Positions 40,207 through 49,497 are shown, counted from the stretch's first letter. The stretch: DNA of 64,000 nt from Achromobacter xylosoxidans A8 (GCF_000165835.1 NC_014640.1:1984001-2048000); one strand, 5' to 3'. A program made the numbers and translations. Notes: a model not told the origin generated them from the letters alone.

Positions 40207-42912
40207 CTATGCTGCGAATTCTAAAGCCTTGGATACGATTTCCTGCACGTTGCGCGAAAGGCCTTCGTGCGCGCGCACCTGCTGCAGGGCGGCCTGCATG
40301 GGCGTGCGCAGGGCGGGCACGAAGCGCGACCAGTTGTCCAGCGCGCGCGCCAGACGGGCAGCGATTTCGGGATTGAGCGCGTCCAGCGCCAGCACCTGCT
40401 CGGCCCAGAAGGCGTAGCCCGTGCCGTCGGGATGATGCATGCCGCGCGCGTTGTTCAGGCAGAACTGGAAGATCAGCGAGCGAGCGCGGTTCGGATTGCG
40501 CAAGGTGAACGCGGGGTGCCGCATCAGTTCGCGCGCGGTCTGCACCGTGGTTGAGCGTGCCGCGGCCTGCAGGGCGAACCACTTGTCCACCACCAGGGCA
40601 TTGTCGCGCCACTTGTCGTAGAAGGCGGCAAGCGCCTCTTGCGGGAACTCTCCCTGGCCGAAATTGATCAGGGCGGACAGCGCGGCCATGCTGTCGGTCA
40701 TGTTGCCTGCCTTGCCGTACTGCTGCTCGGCCAGGCGCTGGGCGTCGAGTTCGCCCGCCGCCATCAGGTGGCTAAGCGCTAGGTTCTTCAACGCGCGCTT
40801 GCCCGCCGGAACCGGCGCCGGGCTGTATTCCCCCGGAGTCTGGTTGTCGTCGAAGGCCTGGCGGAATTCGGCGGCCAGCTGGCGTCCCAGTTCGGCGCGC
40901 AGGAAGTCGCGCGCGACCGCGAGGGCGGGCGGATCCACCTGCTGCATGCGCTCGGCCAGGGTCTTTTCCGACGGCAGCGCCAAGGCGCGGGCACGGTAGG
41001 CGGCATCGATCTCAGGATCGGTCAGCAGCGCGCGCCAGGTGTCGATGAAGGCGGAATCGGCATGCAGCGTTTTGCCGGCCTGTTGGGCCTCGGCCAGCGC
41101 CAGGATCTGGCGAGTGGCGAATTCCTGGCCGGCCTCCCAGCGCGCGAAGGGATTGCTGTCATGCGCCGACAGCAGCGCCAGCTCTTCGTTGGTCCAGTTG
41201 TAATCGACGATGACGGGCGCCGAGAAGTCGCGCAGCAGCGACGGCACGGGGCGCTCGGCGATATCGTCGAATACCCATTGCTGGCTTTGCTGCGTCAGTT
41301 CCAGCAACGCGGTTTCCTCGACCTTGTCGCCCTGACGCAGCGGCAGGGGGCGGCCGCTCGGATCCAGCAGGCCGATGGCGAAGGGGATATGGAAGGGGGC
41401 CTTGACGTAGTCGGCGCCGGCCTTTCTTTCCACGCCGACCGGCGGGCATTCCTGAGTGAGCGTCACGGTGCAGCGGCGCGCGGCGGCGTCGTGCTCGAGC
41501 TTGACGGTCACGCGCGGCGTGCCGGCCTGGCGGTACCAGCGGCGGAACACGGACAGGTCGCGGTCCGGATGTTGGCGCACGTAGACGGATTCCATGGCGG
41601 CGACGAAGTCGTCGCAGGTCACGGCCTGGCCGTCATGGCGACGGAAGTACTCGTCCATGCCGGCGCGAAAGCCTTCCTCGCCCAGCAGGGTGTGCTGCAT
41701 GCGGATGACCTCGGCGCCTTTCTCGTACACGGTGGCGGTGTAGAAATTGCCGATTTCCTGGTAGCTTTCCGGCCGGATGGGGTGAGCCATGGGACCCGCA
41801 TCTTCCGGGAACTGGGCGGCCCGCAGCGCGACCACGTCGTCGATCCGCTTGACCGCGCGGGCGCTTGCGGCTTCGGCGGCATCCATGCCGTGGGCCATCA
41901 TGTCGGCGCTGAACTCCTGGTCGCGGAAGACGGTCAGGCCTTCCTTCAGGCTCAACTGGAACCAGTCGCGGCAGGTGACGCGGTTGCCGGTCCAGTTGTG
42001 GAAGTACTCGTGTCCGATGACGGACTCGATGCCTTCGTAGTTGGCGTCCGTAGCGGTGTCCGCATCCGCCAGCACGTAGGCGGCGTTGAAAATGTTCAAG
42101 CCCTTGTTTTCCATCGCGCCCATGTTGAAGTCATGGACGGCCACGATCATGAAGCGATCCAGGTCCAGCTCCAGGCCGAAGCGGCTTTCGTCCCAGCGCA
42201 GCGCGCGCACCAGCGAATCCAGCGCCCATTCGGTCTTGGACTCCGAGCCCGGGTCGCTATAGACCTGCAGCAGCACGTCGCGGCCGCTGGCGGTCTTCAC
42301 GGTGGTTTCGCGGTGCGTGAGCTTGCCGGCCACCAATGCGAACAGGTAGCAGGGCTTGGGGAAGGGGTCTTCCCATTCGACTTCGTTGCGGCCGTCGGGT
42401 AATTGGCGCGTGGCCAGCAGGTTGCCGTTGGACAGCAGCACCGGGTACTCCGGCTGCGCGCGCAAGGTTACGCGGTAGCGCGACATGACGTCAGGCCGGT
42501 CCGCGAACCAGGTGATGCGGCGAAAGCCCTCGGCTTCGCACTGGGTGAAGAAGTTTCCGCCCGAGACGTACAGGCCCATCAGCGTGGAATTGGCCGAAGG
42601 CTTGCAGCGGCTGACGATTTCCACCGTGGCGCTCGGCGGCAGGCCGTATAGGGCCAAACTGTGTTCGGACAGGCGGTAGCTGTCGGCGGGCAGGGCCGCG
42701 CCATTCACGCCTACCGAGACGAGTTCCAGGTCTACTCCGTCCAGGACCAGGGCGGCGTCGGCGCTGGCCCCGGCCTTGCGCTGCACTTGCAGCGTGCAGC
42801 GCACTTCGGTCGCGTCCGGCGCGAGATCGAAGGCGAGGGCGACTTCGGGAATGTCGTAGGGGTAGGGCTGGTAATCCTTGCGATATACGGTTACGGGCGT
42901 GTCTGTGCGCAT
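40207..42912 (-). CDS. pepN: Aminopeptidase N (M1 family)
   Basis: A 901-residue zinc metalloprotease that removes N-terminal amino acids from peptides. The exopeptidase motif MGAMENKGLNIF and the zinc site VIGHEYFHNWTGNR are intact, with the second Glu ligand further on (LKEGLTVFRDQEF). The C-terminal DUF3458 helical domains are complete, the size equalling E. coli PepN. The gene forms a transcript with fbp, a neighbour pairing seen in other betaproteobacteria. Confidence 0.97.
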   Translation of the reverse strand: MRTDTPVTVYRKDYQPYPYDIPEVALAFDLAPDATEVRCTLQVQRKAGASADAALVLDGVDLELVSVGVNGAALPADSYRLSEHSLALYGLPPSATVEIVSRCKPSANSTLMGLYVSGGNFFTQCEAEGFRRITWFADRPDVMSRYRVTLRAQPEYPVLLSNGNLLATRQLPDGRNEVEWEDPFPKPCYLFALVAGKLTHRETTVKTASGRDVLLQVYSDPGSESKTEWALDSLVRALRWDESRFGLELDLDRFMIVAVHDFNMGAMENKGLNIFNAAYVLADADTATDANYEGIESVIGHEYFHNWTGNRVTCRDWFQLSLKEGLTVFRDQEFSADMMAHGMDAAEAASARAVKRIDDVVALRAAQFPEDAGPMAHPIRPESYQEIGNFYTATVYEKGAEVIRMQHTLLGEEGFRAGMDEYFRRHDGQAVTCDDFVAAMESVYVRQHPDRDLSVFRRWYRQAGTPRVTVKLEHDAAARRCTVTLTQECPPVGVERKAGADYVKAPFHIPFAIGLLDPSGRPLPLRQGDKVEETALLELTQQSQQWVFDDIAERPVPSLLRDFSAPVIVDYNWTNEELALLSAHDSNPFARWEAGQEFATRQILALAEAQQAGKTLHADSAFIDTWRALLTDPEIDAAYRARALALPSEKTLAERMQQVDPPALAVARDFLRAELGRQLAAEFRQAFDDNQTPGEYSPAPVPAGKRALKNLALSHLMAAGELDAQRLAEQQYGKAGNMTDSMAALSALINFGQGEFPQEALAAFYDKWRDNALVVDKWFALQAAARSTTVQTARELMRHPAFTLRNPNRARSLIFQFCLNNARGMHHPDGTGYAFWAEQVLALDALNPEIAARLARALDNWSRFVPALRTPMQAALQQVRAHEGLSRNVQEIVSKALEFAA

Positions 42913-43061
42913 GGGATTGCAGTCCTGTATGAACGAGGCCTCTATTGTAGTGGTTGGGCATGGCGCGCCGGCCTGGGCCTTTTGGCTTACCGTAAACTTT
43001 TTGTAGCGGTTCGAGTCAAAGTCAGTATCATGGCGCCGTCGCGCGCCGGAGGGGTTGCAAA

Positions 43062-43706
43062 ATGTCGAGGTTGTCCATGTTCAATGCACGCCGCTGGGCG
43101 GGCCTGATGGCTGTTGCGGGGGCGCTCGCCCTGACGGGTTGCGCGGCGCCGACGGTTTCCGCGCGGGTGACTTCCTTTCAGCAATGGCCCGCGGGCGTAG
43201 AGGGGCAGACATACCAATTCATCGCCGCCGACGCCTCGCAAAACAACAATCTCGAATATCAGTCCTATCAGGACATGGTGCGTGCCGGCATAGGCGCAAC
43301 CGGCCTGGTCGAAGCCAGGCCTGGAGCCAAAGGCCGTTTCGACGTGTCGTTCAATTACGGCACCTCGCAGACCCAGATAATGGTGCAGCGTCCATACGAC
43401 CCGTACTTCTACGGCGGCTACGGCTATGGCTACGGCGGCTTCTACGGCCCGCGGCCCTGGGGCGCCGGCTATGGCTATTGGGGGCCGGACTGGGTGGATG
43501 TGCCGATGGCGGTGCAGCGCAATACCCTCACCCTGCATATCTATGACACGCAGCGGGGCGGCGCGGAGGTGTACCGTTCCAGCGCTTTCATATTGAGCGA
43601 GCGCGACGATTTCCTGCGGACCATGCCGTACCTGGTGCGCGCAATATTTGATAATTTTCCCGGGAATAATGGCGCTGAGCGCGAAATCCGTTTCCCGGTG
43701 CAATAA
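43062..43706 (+). CDS. DUF4136 lipoprotein
   Basis: A 214-residue predicted lipoprotein: signal peptide with lipobox ALTGC (Cys27), then a DUF4136 domain (FQQWPAGVEGQTYQF, RFDVSFNYGTSQTQIMV). Residues 120-145 form an insert very rich in Tyr and Gly (YGGYGYGYGGFYG), which is low-complexity. DUF4136 proteins are exported and of unknown function. GGAGG lies before ATG 43062; an internal ATG at 43077 is possible. It is divergent from pepN with 149 bases between. Confidence 0.9.
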   Translation: MSRLSMFNARRWAGLMAVAGALALTGCAAPTVSARVTSFQQWPAGVEGQTYQFIAADASQNNNLEYQSYQDMVRAGIGATGLVEARPGAKGRFDVSFNYGTSQTQIMVQRPYDPYFYGGYGYGYGGFYGPRPWGAGYGYWGPDWVDVPMAVQRNTLTLHIYDTQRGGAEVYRSSAFILSERDDFLRTMPYLVRAIFDNFPGNNGAEREIRFPVQ

Positions 43707-43740
43707 ATTCCGGCGGTCTTTGCGGACCAGCCTTTAAATA

Positions 43741-43775
43741 AAATCGGCGCACCATTTTGGTGCGCCGATTTTTTT
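43741..43775. terminator. Bidirectional terminator between DUF4136 and H-NS-like genes
   Basis: A 13-bp perfect stem AAATCGGCGCACC / GGTGCGCCGATTT with an ATTTT loop, flanked by an A-tract and T-tract. It can stop both convergent genes. Confidence 0.92.
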
Positions 43776-43794
43776 ATTACTGGCGAATAGGTTC

Positions 43795-44178
43795 TTATTC
43801 TTTGATAAGAAAACTGTCGCGGGTCGCGCCTGCGGCTTCTTCCGCGGCGAGCCAGCGGGGAGCCTTGCCACGGCCGCTCCACGTTTCCCCTGTTTGAGGA
43901 TGGCGGTACTTGGGCGCAACGGCGCGTTTGGCGGCGTTGGCGGGACGGGCAGCGGCGCCGGCCTTGCGGCGGCCGCCTGTGGCGGCGCGGGCGGGCTTGC
44001 CGGCGCCATAGGCTGCAATGATCTCTTCAGGCGTGATTTCGTACTCGCGCATCGACGTGATGATCTGCGTGATCACCGGCTTGCGGCGCTTGGTTTGCAG
44101 GACTTCAGCCTTCTTTTGTAGCTTGTTGATTTCCTTTTCGATCTTTGCTTGCAGTGCTGCGTAGGATTCTCGGGCCAT
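43795..44178 (-). CDS. H-NS-family nucleoid protein
   Basis: A 127-residue DNA-binding protein of the betaproteobacterial H-NS-like group. The N-terminal coiled coil (about 1-50, YAALQAKIEKEINKLQKKAEVL) mediates oligomerisation. An Ala/Arg/Lys-rich linker follows at 60-88, and the C-terminal domain contains KYRHPQTGETWSGRGKAPRWL-type residues, the AT-hook-like DNA binding loop (written here as KYRHPQTGETW and GRGKAPRWL). Such proteins silence AT-rich horizontally acquired DNA. It is transcribed toward the terminator at 43741, away from an unusually long, AT-richer gap. Confidence 0.93.
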   Translation of the reverse strand: MARESYAALQAKIEKEINKLQKKAEVLQTKRRKPVITQIITSMREYEITPEEIIAAYGAGKPARAATGGRRKAGAAARPANAAKRAVAPKYRHPQTGETWSGRGKAPRWLAAEEAAGATRDSFLIKE

Positions 44179-44993
44179 GGTTTATTCCTGATTATGGAAC
44201 TGCTGTAATCGCCGGCGAAGTTATGTGTAATTGTTGTGCTTCGCATAATACAGAAGTTGCGGCTTGACTTCCCGGTTTTCGAAGCAATTACTTTGTATCA
44301 AAAGAGCCCGATACCGTTTTTCGGTCTGGGAATGCCTGCAATGAGCCAAGTGCTGGGAAGGATATTCTTAAATTTGGGACAACTTGAAACAATAGGGATA
44401 TTGGTTCACGAGGCGGACAAATGGGCCGTTGAACCCTTGCGCCTGCGCGGTTTGTCTCGCAGAGCGTGCAAATACGCGGCTTGCGGGCTGCCGCCATCAA
44501 TCGTGCAAGCTGCCTGCCCGGCGCTGGTGGAGGTCTGATGACGGTATGCAAGGGAACGAATGAATTGTCCTGTAGTCCGATATTTATGCGGTCCCGTCTG
44601 ATGTGATCCCGTATTGGGCGCCGGGGCGTTCCTTTGGCACATTTCATTTTCATGTCAAGTTGTATGACGAGTTTGGCGTGTGCGTTCGAGATATCGTGGG
44701 GTCTATATGCCGACGAGCCGCCCATGTCTTCCGGAACAGGGAAAGAGGGGCGTATCGAACATTGTTTGAGCCTGCGTTTGAGCCAGCCTGTCCAGCTTGA
44801 TATGTAATATTCCGGCCCCATCCCATGTCCCATAGATAATGCCTGTGGTATTTTTCGCCGCCCGCGTGCCGCTCGCTGAATCCTCTGCGCCGGAGCGTTC
44901 CCGCGACGGCGGGGCTGCGCCGGCGTTACGATATGATCTCGAGTATCACCGCGAGCGCGCGCCTGCGCGCCGCCGCCTCCTGTACAGAGCCCC
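44179..44993. other. 815-base gene-poor, AT-richer gap upstream of the H-NS-like gene
   Basis: No ORF here has convincing protein-like composition, a good ribosome site and a family match. The first 100 bases must hold the promoter of the H-NS-like gene; TATTAT on the minus strand around 44245 is a possible -10. The composition is visibly lower in GC than the rest of the window until about 44820. Untranslated regulatory DNA, a small RNA, or decayed foreign sequence are all compatible. I see no tRNA, hairpin with T-tract or repeat in it. Confidence 0.6.
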
Positions 44994-46454
44994 ATGAAAA
45001 TCATCGATCCCGCCATTGCTTCCCTCGCCACCGCCAAATCCCTGCTGCTCGACCCTTGGGGGCTGACCGAGGCGGATATGGCGCGCGCGCTGGGTGAGAT
45101 CTTCACGCACAAGGTCGACTACGCCGACCTGTACTTCCAGTACACGCGCAGCGAGGGCTGGAGCCTGGAAGAGGGCATCGTCAAGACGGGCAGTTTTTCG
45201 ATCAGCCAGGGCGTCGGGGTGCGCGCCGTGAGCGGCGAGAAAACCGCCTTCGCCTATTCGGATTCGCTGTCGCCCGAAGCCTTGCTGTCGTCGGCCCACG
45301 CCGTGCGCGGCATTGCGCGCCGCGGCGCCGGCAAAGTGAAGGTGGCGGCGCAGGTCGAAGCCGAGATCGGCCGCAGCCTGTACGCCGATATCGATCCGGT
45401 GGCCACGCTGAGCGCCCCGGAAAAAGTTGCGCTGCTGGAACGCGTGGAGCGCATGGCGCGCGCGCGCGATCCGCACGTGATCCAGGTCATGGCGGGCCTG
45501 GGCGCCGAATACGACGTGGTGCTGGTGGCCGGCAGCGACGGCCGCCTGGCCGCCGACGTGCGTCCGCTGGTGCGCCTGTCGCTGACTGTCATCGCCGAAC
45601 GCAATGGCCGTCGCGAGATGGGCCACGCCGGGGGCGGCGGCCGCCTGGGCCTGGCCTATTTCACGGACGAAATGCTGCAAGGCTATGTCGAGCGCGCGGT
45701 GCACGAAGCCATGGTAAACCTGGAAGCGCGCCCGGCGCCGGCTGGCGAGATGACCGTCGTGCTGGGCTCTGGCTGGCCCGGCATCCTGCTGCACGAGGCT
45801 GTCGGCCACGGGCTGGAAGGCGATTTCAACCGCAAGGGTTCCAGCGTGTTCTCCGGCCGCATCGGCGAGCGCGTGGCCTCCAAGGGGGTCACCGTGGTGG
45901 ACGACGGCACGATCCCGGATCGCCGCGGTTCGCTCAATATCGACGATGAAGGCAACGCCACCCAGCGCAACGTGCTGATCGAAGACGGCATCCTGCGCGG
46001 CTACATGCAGGACACCCTGAACGCGCGCCTCATGAAGACCGCTGCCACCGGCAATGGCCGCCGCGAATCGTTTGCGCACTTGCCCATGCCGCGCATGACC
46101 AATACCTACATGCTGGCGGGCGACAAGCCGGCCGAGGAAATCGTGTCGTCCGTCAAGCGCGGACTGTACGCGGTCAACTTCGGTGGCGGTCAGGTCGACA
46201 TCACCAACGGCAAGTTCGTGTTCTCCGCGTCCGAGGCCTACATGATCGAAAACGGCAAGGTGACCTACCCGGTCAAGGGCGCCACCCTGATCGGCAACGG
46301 TCCGGACGCCATGAACCGCGTCACCATGATCGGCAATGACCTGCAGCTGGATTCGGGCGTGGGCACCTGCGGCAAGGATGGGCAGAGCGTGCCTGTGGGC
46401 GTGGGCATGCCCACGGTCCGCATGGAAGGCCTGACGGTCGGCGGCACGGCCTGA
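44994..46454 (+). CDS. tldD: Metalloprotease TldD
   Basis: TldD, 486 residues. With its partner PmbA/TldE it forms a zinc protease that cleaves unfolded peptides such as microcin and CcdA precursors. The metal site [12 protein letters not shown] is at residues 267-278. The N-terminal domain contains [20 protein letters not shown], and the C-terminal domain [20 protein letters not shown]. The partner gene is not in this window. The ATG at 44994 gives a full-length protein. It precedes the aroG leader region by about 50 bases. Confidence 0.96.
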   Translation: MKIIDPAIASLATAKSLLLDPWGLTEADMARALGEIFTHKVDYADLYFQYTRSEGWSLEEGIVKTGSFSISQGVGVRAVSGEKTAFAYSDSLSPEALLSSAHAVRGIARRGAGKVKVAAQVEAEIGRSLYADIDPVATLSAPEKVALLERVERMARARDPHVIQVMAGLGAEYDVVLVAGSDGRLAADVRPLVRLSLTVIAERNGRREMGHAGGGGRLGLAYFTDEMLQGYVERAVHEAMVNLEARPAPAGEMTVVLGSGWPGILLHEAVGHGLEGDFNRKGSSVFSGRIGERVASKGVTVVDDGTIPDRRGSLNIDDEGNATQRNVLIEDGILRGYMQDTLNARLMKTAATGNGRRESFAHLPMPRMTNTYMLAGDKPAEEIVSSVKRGLYAVNFGGGQVDITNGKFVFSASEAYMIENGKVTYPVKGATLIGNGPDAMNRVTMIGNDLQLDSGVGTCGKDGQSVPVGVGMPTVRMEGLTVGGTA

Positions 46455-46469
46455 TCCGAAAAAACACGG

Positions 46470-46498
46470 GTGACGGCCCGAAAAATTTGTGCTAGAGT
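46470..46498 (+). promoter_or_regulatory. Candidate promoter of the aroG leader
   Basis: GTGACG (46470-46475) and TAGAGT (46493-46498) are separated by 17 bases. Transcription would begin near 46505, only a few bases before the leader ATG, so the leader peptide would be translated from an almost leaderless mRNA. No Shine-Dalgarno is visible before that ATG. A promoter further up inside tldD cannot be excluded. Confidence 0.4.
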
Positions 46499-46506
46499 CA
46501 ATCCCC

Positions 46507-46590
46507 ATGAAATTCGCGTCCCCCGCCTTTTATTTTTATTTTTATGGTTTTCTGAAGCCGCTGGCGGAGGAAGGGACGCGCTCAATCTGA
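46507..46590 (+). CDS. aroG leader peptide, Phe/Tyr-rich (27 residues)
   Basis: A short ORF that ends 117 bases before aroG. It encodes MKFASP followed by AFYFYFYGF and then LKPLAEEGTRSI. Five Phe and three Tyr occur in 27 codons, six of these eight consecutively at codons 8-13 (46528-46545). Such clustering of the end-product amino acids before a terminator is the hallmark of ribosome-mediated attenuation. Stalling at Phe or Tyr codons when either is scarce should favour read-through into aroG. The peptide itself needs no other function. Confidence 0.85.
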   Translation: MKFASPAFYFYFYGFLKPLAEEGTRSI

Positions 46591-46653
46591 AGTTTGGAAA
46601 GAATCCCCCCAAAAAAGCCGCCAGCGAACTGGCGGCTTTTTTTGCGCCGCCAG
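46561..46653 (+). promoter_or_regulatory. aroG transcription attenuator (terminator with competing arms)
   Basis: The terminator stem is GCCGCCAG (46617-46624) with CTGGCGGC (46629-46636), a CGAA loop, and flanking A6 and T7 (46637-46643). Copies of the same arms lie on both sides. CTGGCGG at 46561-46567, inside the leader ORF, can pair with the left arm. GCCGCCAG at 46646-46653 can pair with the right arm. Either alternative removes the terminator. This is the expected organisation for leader-peptide control of a DAHP synthase gene by phenylalanine/tyrosine supply. Pairings are read from the sequence; the switching order is inferred. Confidence 0.85.
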
Positions 46654-46707
46654 TTGAGGAAACCACCTCGGGAACATCCCCGTGGCGGGCAACCCAGGAG
46701 CAGTACC

Positions 46708-47781
46708 GTGTCACACAATACCGACGACCTTCGCATTCGAGAAATCAAAGAGCTGAACCCGCCCGCGCACGTCATGCGCGAGTTCGCCTGCACCAAGGAG
46801 GCGTCCGACACCGTGTTCGCCGCCCGCCAGGGGATGCACCGCATCCTGCATGGCATGGATGACCGGATGATCGTCGTGATCGGTCCTTGCTCCATCCATG
46901 ACACCCGCGCGGCCATCGAATATGCCAAGCGTCTGAAGCCCGTGCGCGACCGGCTGAGCGCCGACCTGGAAATCGTGATGCGCGTGTACTTCGAGAAGCC
47001 GCGGACCACGGTGGGCTGGAAGGGCCTGATCAACGATCCGGATCTGGATGGCAGCTTCGACATCAACAAGGGCGTGCGCGTCGCCCGCGAATTGCTGCTG
47101 GACATCAACAGCCTGGGACTGCCGGCGGGTTGCGAGTTCCTGGACATGATTACGCCGCAATACATCGCGGATCTGGTCTCCTGGGGGGCGATCGGGGCTC
47201 GGACGACGGAAAGCCAGGTGCATCGCGAACTGGCTTCGGGACTGTCGTGTCCGGTGGGGTTCAAGAATGGCACCGACGGCAATGTGAAGATCGCGGTGGA
47301 CGCGATCAAGGCGGCGTCGCAGCCGCACCATTTCCTGTCGGTGACCAAGGGCGGCCATTCCGCCATCGTGTCGACGGCCGGCAACGAGGACTGCCACGTC
47401 ATCCTGCGCGGCGGCAAGACGCCGAACTACGATGCGGCCAGCATCGATGCGGCCTGCCAGGACATGTCCAAGGCCGGCCTGGCACAGCGCATCATGATCG
47501 ACGCCAGCCACGCCAACAGCAGCAAGAAGCCCGAGAACCAGCCGCTGGTCATCGAGGACGTGGCGCGCCAGATGGAAGCGGGCGACAGCCGCCTGGTGGG
47601 CGTCATGGTCGAAAGCCATCTGCTGGGCGGCCGCCAGGACATGGTGCCGGGCACGCCGCTGGTCTACGGCCAGAGCATCACCGACGGCTGCATCGACTGG
47701 GACGCCTCGGTCGCGGTGCTCGAGCGCCTGGCGCACGCCGTGCGCGAACGCCGCCGGGTCGCCCTGACTTCCGGCAAGTAA
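46708..47781 (+). CDS. aroG: 3-deoxy-7-phosphoheptulonate (DAHP) synthase, class I
   Basis: AroG joins phosphoenolpyruvate and erythrose-4-phosphate, the first step of the shikimate pathway. The 357-residue protein is the E. coli AroG/F/H type with VIGPCSIHDTRAAIEYAKRL, the PEP-binding region VYFEKPRTTVGWKG, and metal ligands in IMIDASHANSSKKPENQ. The start is GTG 46708 with CAGGAG upstream; the longer frame to 46594 is artefactual because it crosses the terminator. Feedback specificity (Phe versus Tyr) cannot be read with confidence. Expression is probably set by the Phe/Tyr leader just upstream. Confidence 0.97.
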   Translation: MSHNTDDLRIREIKELNPPAHVMREFACTKEASDTVFAARQGMHRILHGMDDRMIVVIGPCSIHDTRAAIEYAKRLKPVRDRLSADLEIVMRVYFEKPRTTVGWKGLINDPDLDGSFDINKGVRVARELLLDINSLGLPAGCEFLDMITPQYIADLVSWGAIGARTTESQVHRELASGLSCPVGFKNGTDGNVKIAVDAIKAASQPHHFLSVTKGGHSAIVSTAGNEDCHVILRGGKTPNYDAASIDAACQDMSKAGLAQRIMIDASHANSSKKPENQPLVIEDVARQMEAGDSRLVGVMVESHLLGGRQDMVPGTPLVYGQSITDGCIDWDASVAVLERLAHAVRERRRVALTSGK

Positions 47782-47791
47782 GCCCCTGGCA

Positions 47792-47828
47792 GCGCCGCCG
47801 ATCGCCAGCGCTTGGCGGTTTGCGGCGC
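47792..47828. terminator. Imperfect hairpin after aroG
   Basis: GCGCCGC pairs with GCGGCGC, and inside it CGCCA with TGGCG. No T-tract follows, so a terminator role is uncertain. Confidence 0.35.
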
Positions 47829-47883
47829 GGCGTGCGCGGCGGCGTAGAATAATCAGGTTAACGAACCCGAGATCACGCTGACC

Positions 47884-49293
47884 ATGAACGCTCCCTTGCA
47901 CGCCGAATCGTTGCGCCGTCCGGTGCCGGCCGCCTGTCTGGATGCCTTGCGCGCCCGCTTTGGCGATCGCTTGTCCGAATCCTCCGCCATGCGCGACCAC
48001 CACGGCCGCGATGAATCTCCCTATCCGGCCATGCCGCCGGACGCGGTGGTTTTCGCGCACACGACCGAGGAAGTGGCCGAGATCGCCAAGCTGTGCAATC
48101 AGCATCGCGTGCCCCTGATTCCCTACGGCGCAGGGTCTTCGCTCGAAGGCCACATCCTGGCGATCCAGGGCGGCATCAGCCTGGACCTGTCGCAGATGAA
48201 CAAGGTGCTGGCGGTCAACGCCGAGGACCTGACGGCCACCGTGCAGGCCGGCGTGCTGCGCAAGCAGCTCAACGAAGAAATCCGCGACACCGGCTTGTTC
48301 TTTCCGATCGATCCGGGCGCCGACGCCAGCCTGGGCGGCATGGCGGCCACGCGCGCTTCCGGCACCAACGCCGTGCGCTACGGCACCATGCGCGAGAACG
48401 TCATGTCGCTGACCGTGGTCACGGCGGACGGGCGCATCGTCCGCACCGCCGGTCGCGCCCGCAAGTCCTCGGCCGGCTACGACTTGACACGAATCTTCGT
48501 GGGCAGCGAAGGCACGCTGGGCATCATCACCGAAGTGACGGTGCGCCTGTACCCGCAGCCTGAAGCCGTGTCGGCCGCGGTCTGCAATTTCCCCACGCTG
48601 GATTCGGCCGTGCAGAGCGTGATCGAAATCATCCAGATGGGCGTGCCGGTCGCGCGCGTCGAGTTCATGGACGCAGCCAGCGTGCGCGCGGTGAACCTGC
48701 ACAGCAAGCTGACGCTGCGCGAAACGCCGCTGCTGGTGTTCGAGTTCCATGGCAGCCCCGCCGGCGTGCAGGAGCAGGCCGAAACCGTGCAGGCGATCAC
48801 GGCGGATCACGGCGGCATGGACTTCGAATGGGCCGAGCGTCCCGAAGACCGCAGCCGCCTGTGGACCGCGCGCCATAACGCCTACTTCGCCGGCCTGCAA
48901 CTGCGCCCCGGCTGCCGCGCCAGCACCACCGACGTCTGCGTGCCGATCTCGCGCCTGGCCGATTGCGTGCGCGACACGGTCGAGGAACTCGACCGCGCCA
49001 GCTTCCCCTACACCATCGTGGGTCACGTTGGCGACGGCAACTTCCACGTACTGATGCTGCTCGATGCGGACAACGCCAAAGAGTGGGAAGAATCCGAAAC
49101 CATCAACCACAACCTGGTGCGCCGCGCGATCGCCGCCGACGGCACCTGCACGGGCGAGCATGGCGTGGGCCTGCACAAGATGCAGTTCATGGCCGAAGAG
49201 CATGGCGAGAATGCCCTGGATCTGATGCGCAGCCTGAAGCATGCGTTTGATCCGAACAACATCCTGAACCCGGGAAAGATCGTTTCCTGGTAA
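47884..49293 (+). CDS. FAD-linked oxidase, D-lactate dehydrogenase (cytochrome)-like
   Basis: A 469-residue flavoprotein of the vanillyl-alcohol-oxidase/GlcD superfamily. The FAD-binding PCMH-type domain is at about 50-235 (YGAGSSLEGHI, DPGADASLGGMAATRASGTNAVRYG), and the C-terminal FAD-oxidase domain includes GHVGDGNFHVL and TGEHGVGLHKMQF, where His residues bind substrate or metal. It most resembles LDHD-type D-2-hydroxyacid dehydrogenases. It is separated from glcD by a terminator, so it is transcribed apart from glycolate oxidase. D-lactate is the likely but unproven substrate. Confidence 0.92.
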   Translation: MNAPLHAESLRRPVPAACLDALRARFGDRLSESSAMRDHHGRDESPYPAMPPDAVVFAHTTEEVAEIAKLCNQHRVPLIPYGAGSSLEGHILAIQGGISLDLSQMNKVLAVNAEDLTATVQAGVLRKQLNEEIRDTGLFFPIDPGADASLGGMAATRASGTNAVRYGTMRENVMSLTVVTADGRIVRTAGRARKSSAGYDLTRIFVGSEGTLGIITEVTVRLYPQPEAVSAAVCNFPTLDSAVQSVIEIIQMGVPVARVEFMDAASVRAVNLHSKLTLRETPLLVFEFHGSPAGVQEQAETVQAITADHGGMDFEWAERPEDRSRLWTARHNAYFAGLQLRPGCRASTTDVCVPISRLADCVRDTVEELDRASFPYTIVGHVGDGNFHVLMLLDADNAKEWEESETINHNLVRRAIAADGTCTGEHGVGLHKMQFMAEEHGENALDLMRSLKHAFDPNNILNPGKIVSW

Positions 49294-49326
49294 AGGCTGG
49301 CGCCGCGGCGCTCCCGACCTCCGAAG

Positions 49327-49350
49327 CCGACGGCATGCCGTCGGTTTTTT
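49327..49350 (+). terminator. Terminator after the FAD-linked oxidase
   Basis: A perfect 18-base palindrome CCGACGGCATGCCGTCGG followed by six T residues (functional stem CCGACGG / CCGTCGG with CATG loop). Confidence 0.88.
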
Positions 49351-49497
49351 CATGCCGGCATGAAGGGCGCAAGCCGGCCGGACGCAGCCTGCAATGCTGG
49401 CGATTACGGCTGGTTACTTATCTGGCGTGCCGCAGGTGCGCGGATGCGGGTAAATCCCGGTCTGCTAGTGACGGGTGCTCGCGCTATTGTTGCGCTC

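Noticed and set aside
44236..44538. Plus-strand ORF of 100 codons in the same gap
   Set aside because: No recognisable domain, signal or ribosome site; kept as part of the non-coding region.
44288..45112. Minus-strand ORF of 274 codons in the gap upstream of tldD
   Set aside because: It overlaps the tldD start, lacks a family match or good ribosome site, and its composition is not protein-like enough to call.
46711..49353. Minus-strand open frame of 880 codons over aroG and the FAD oxidase
   Set aside because: Spans two well-supported genes and their gap on the other strand, with shadow-type composition and no family match.
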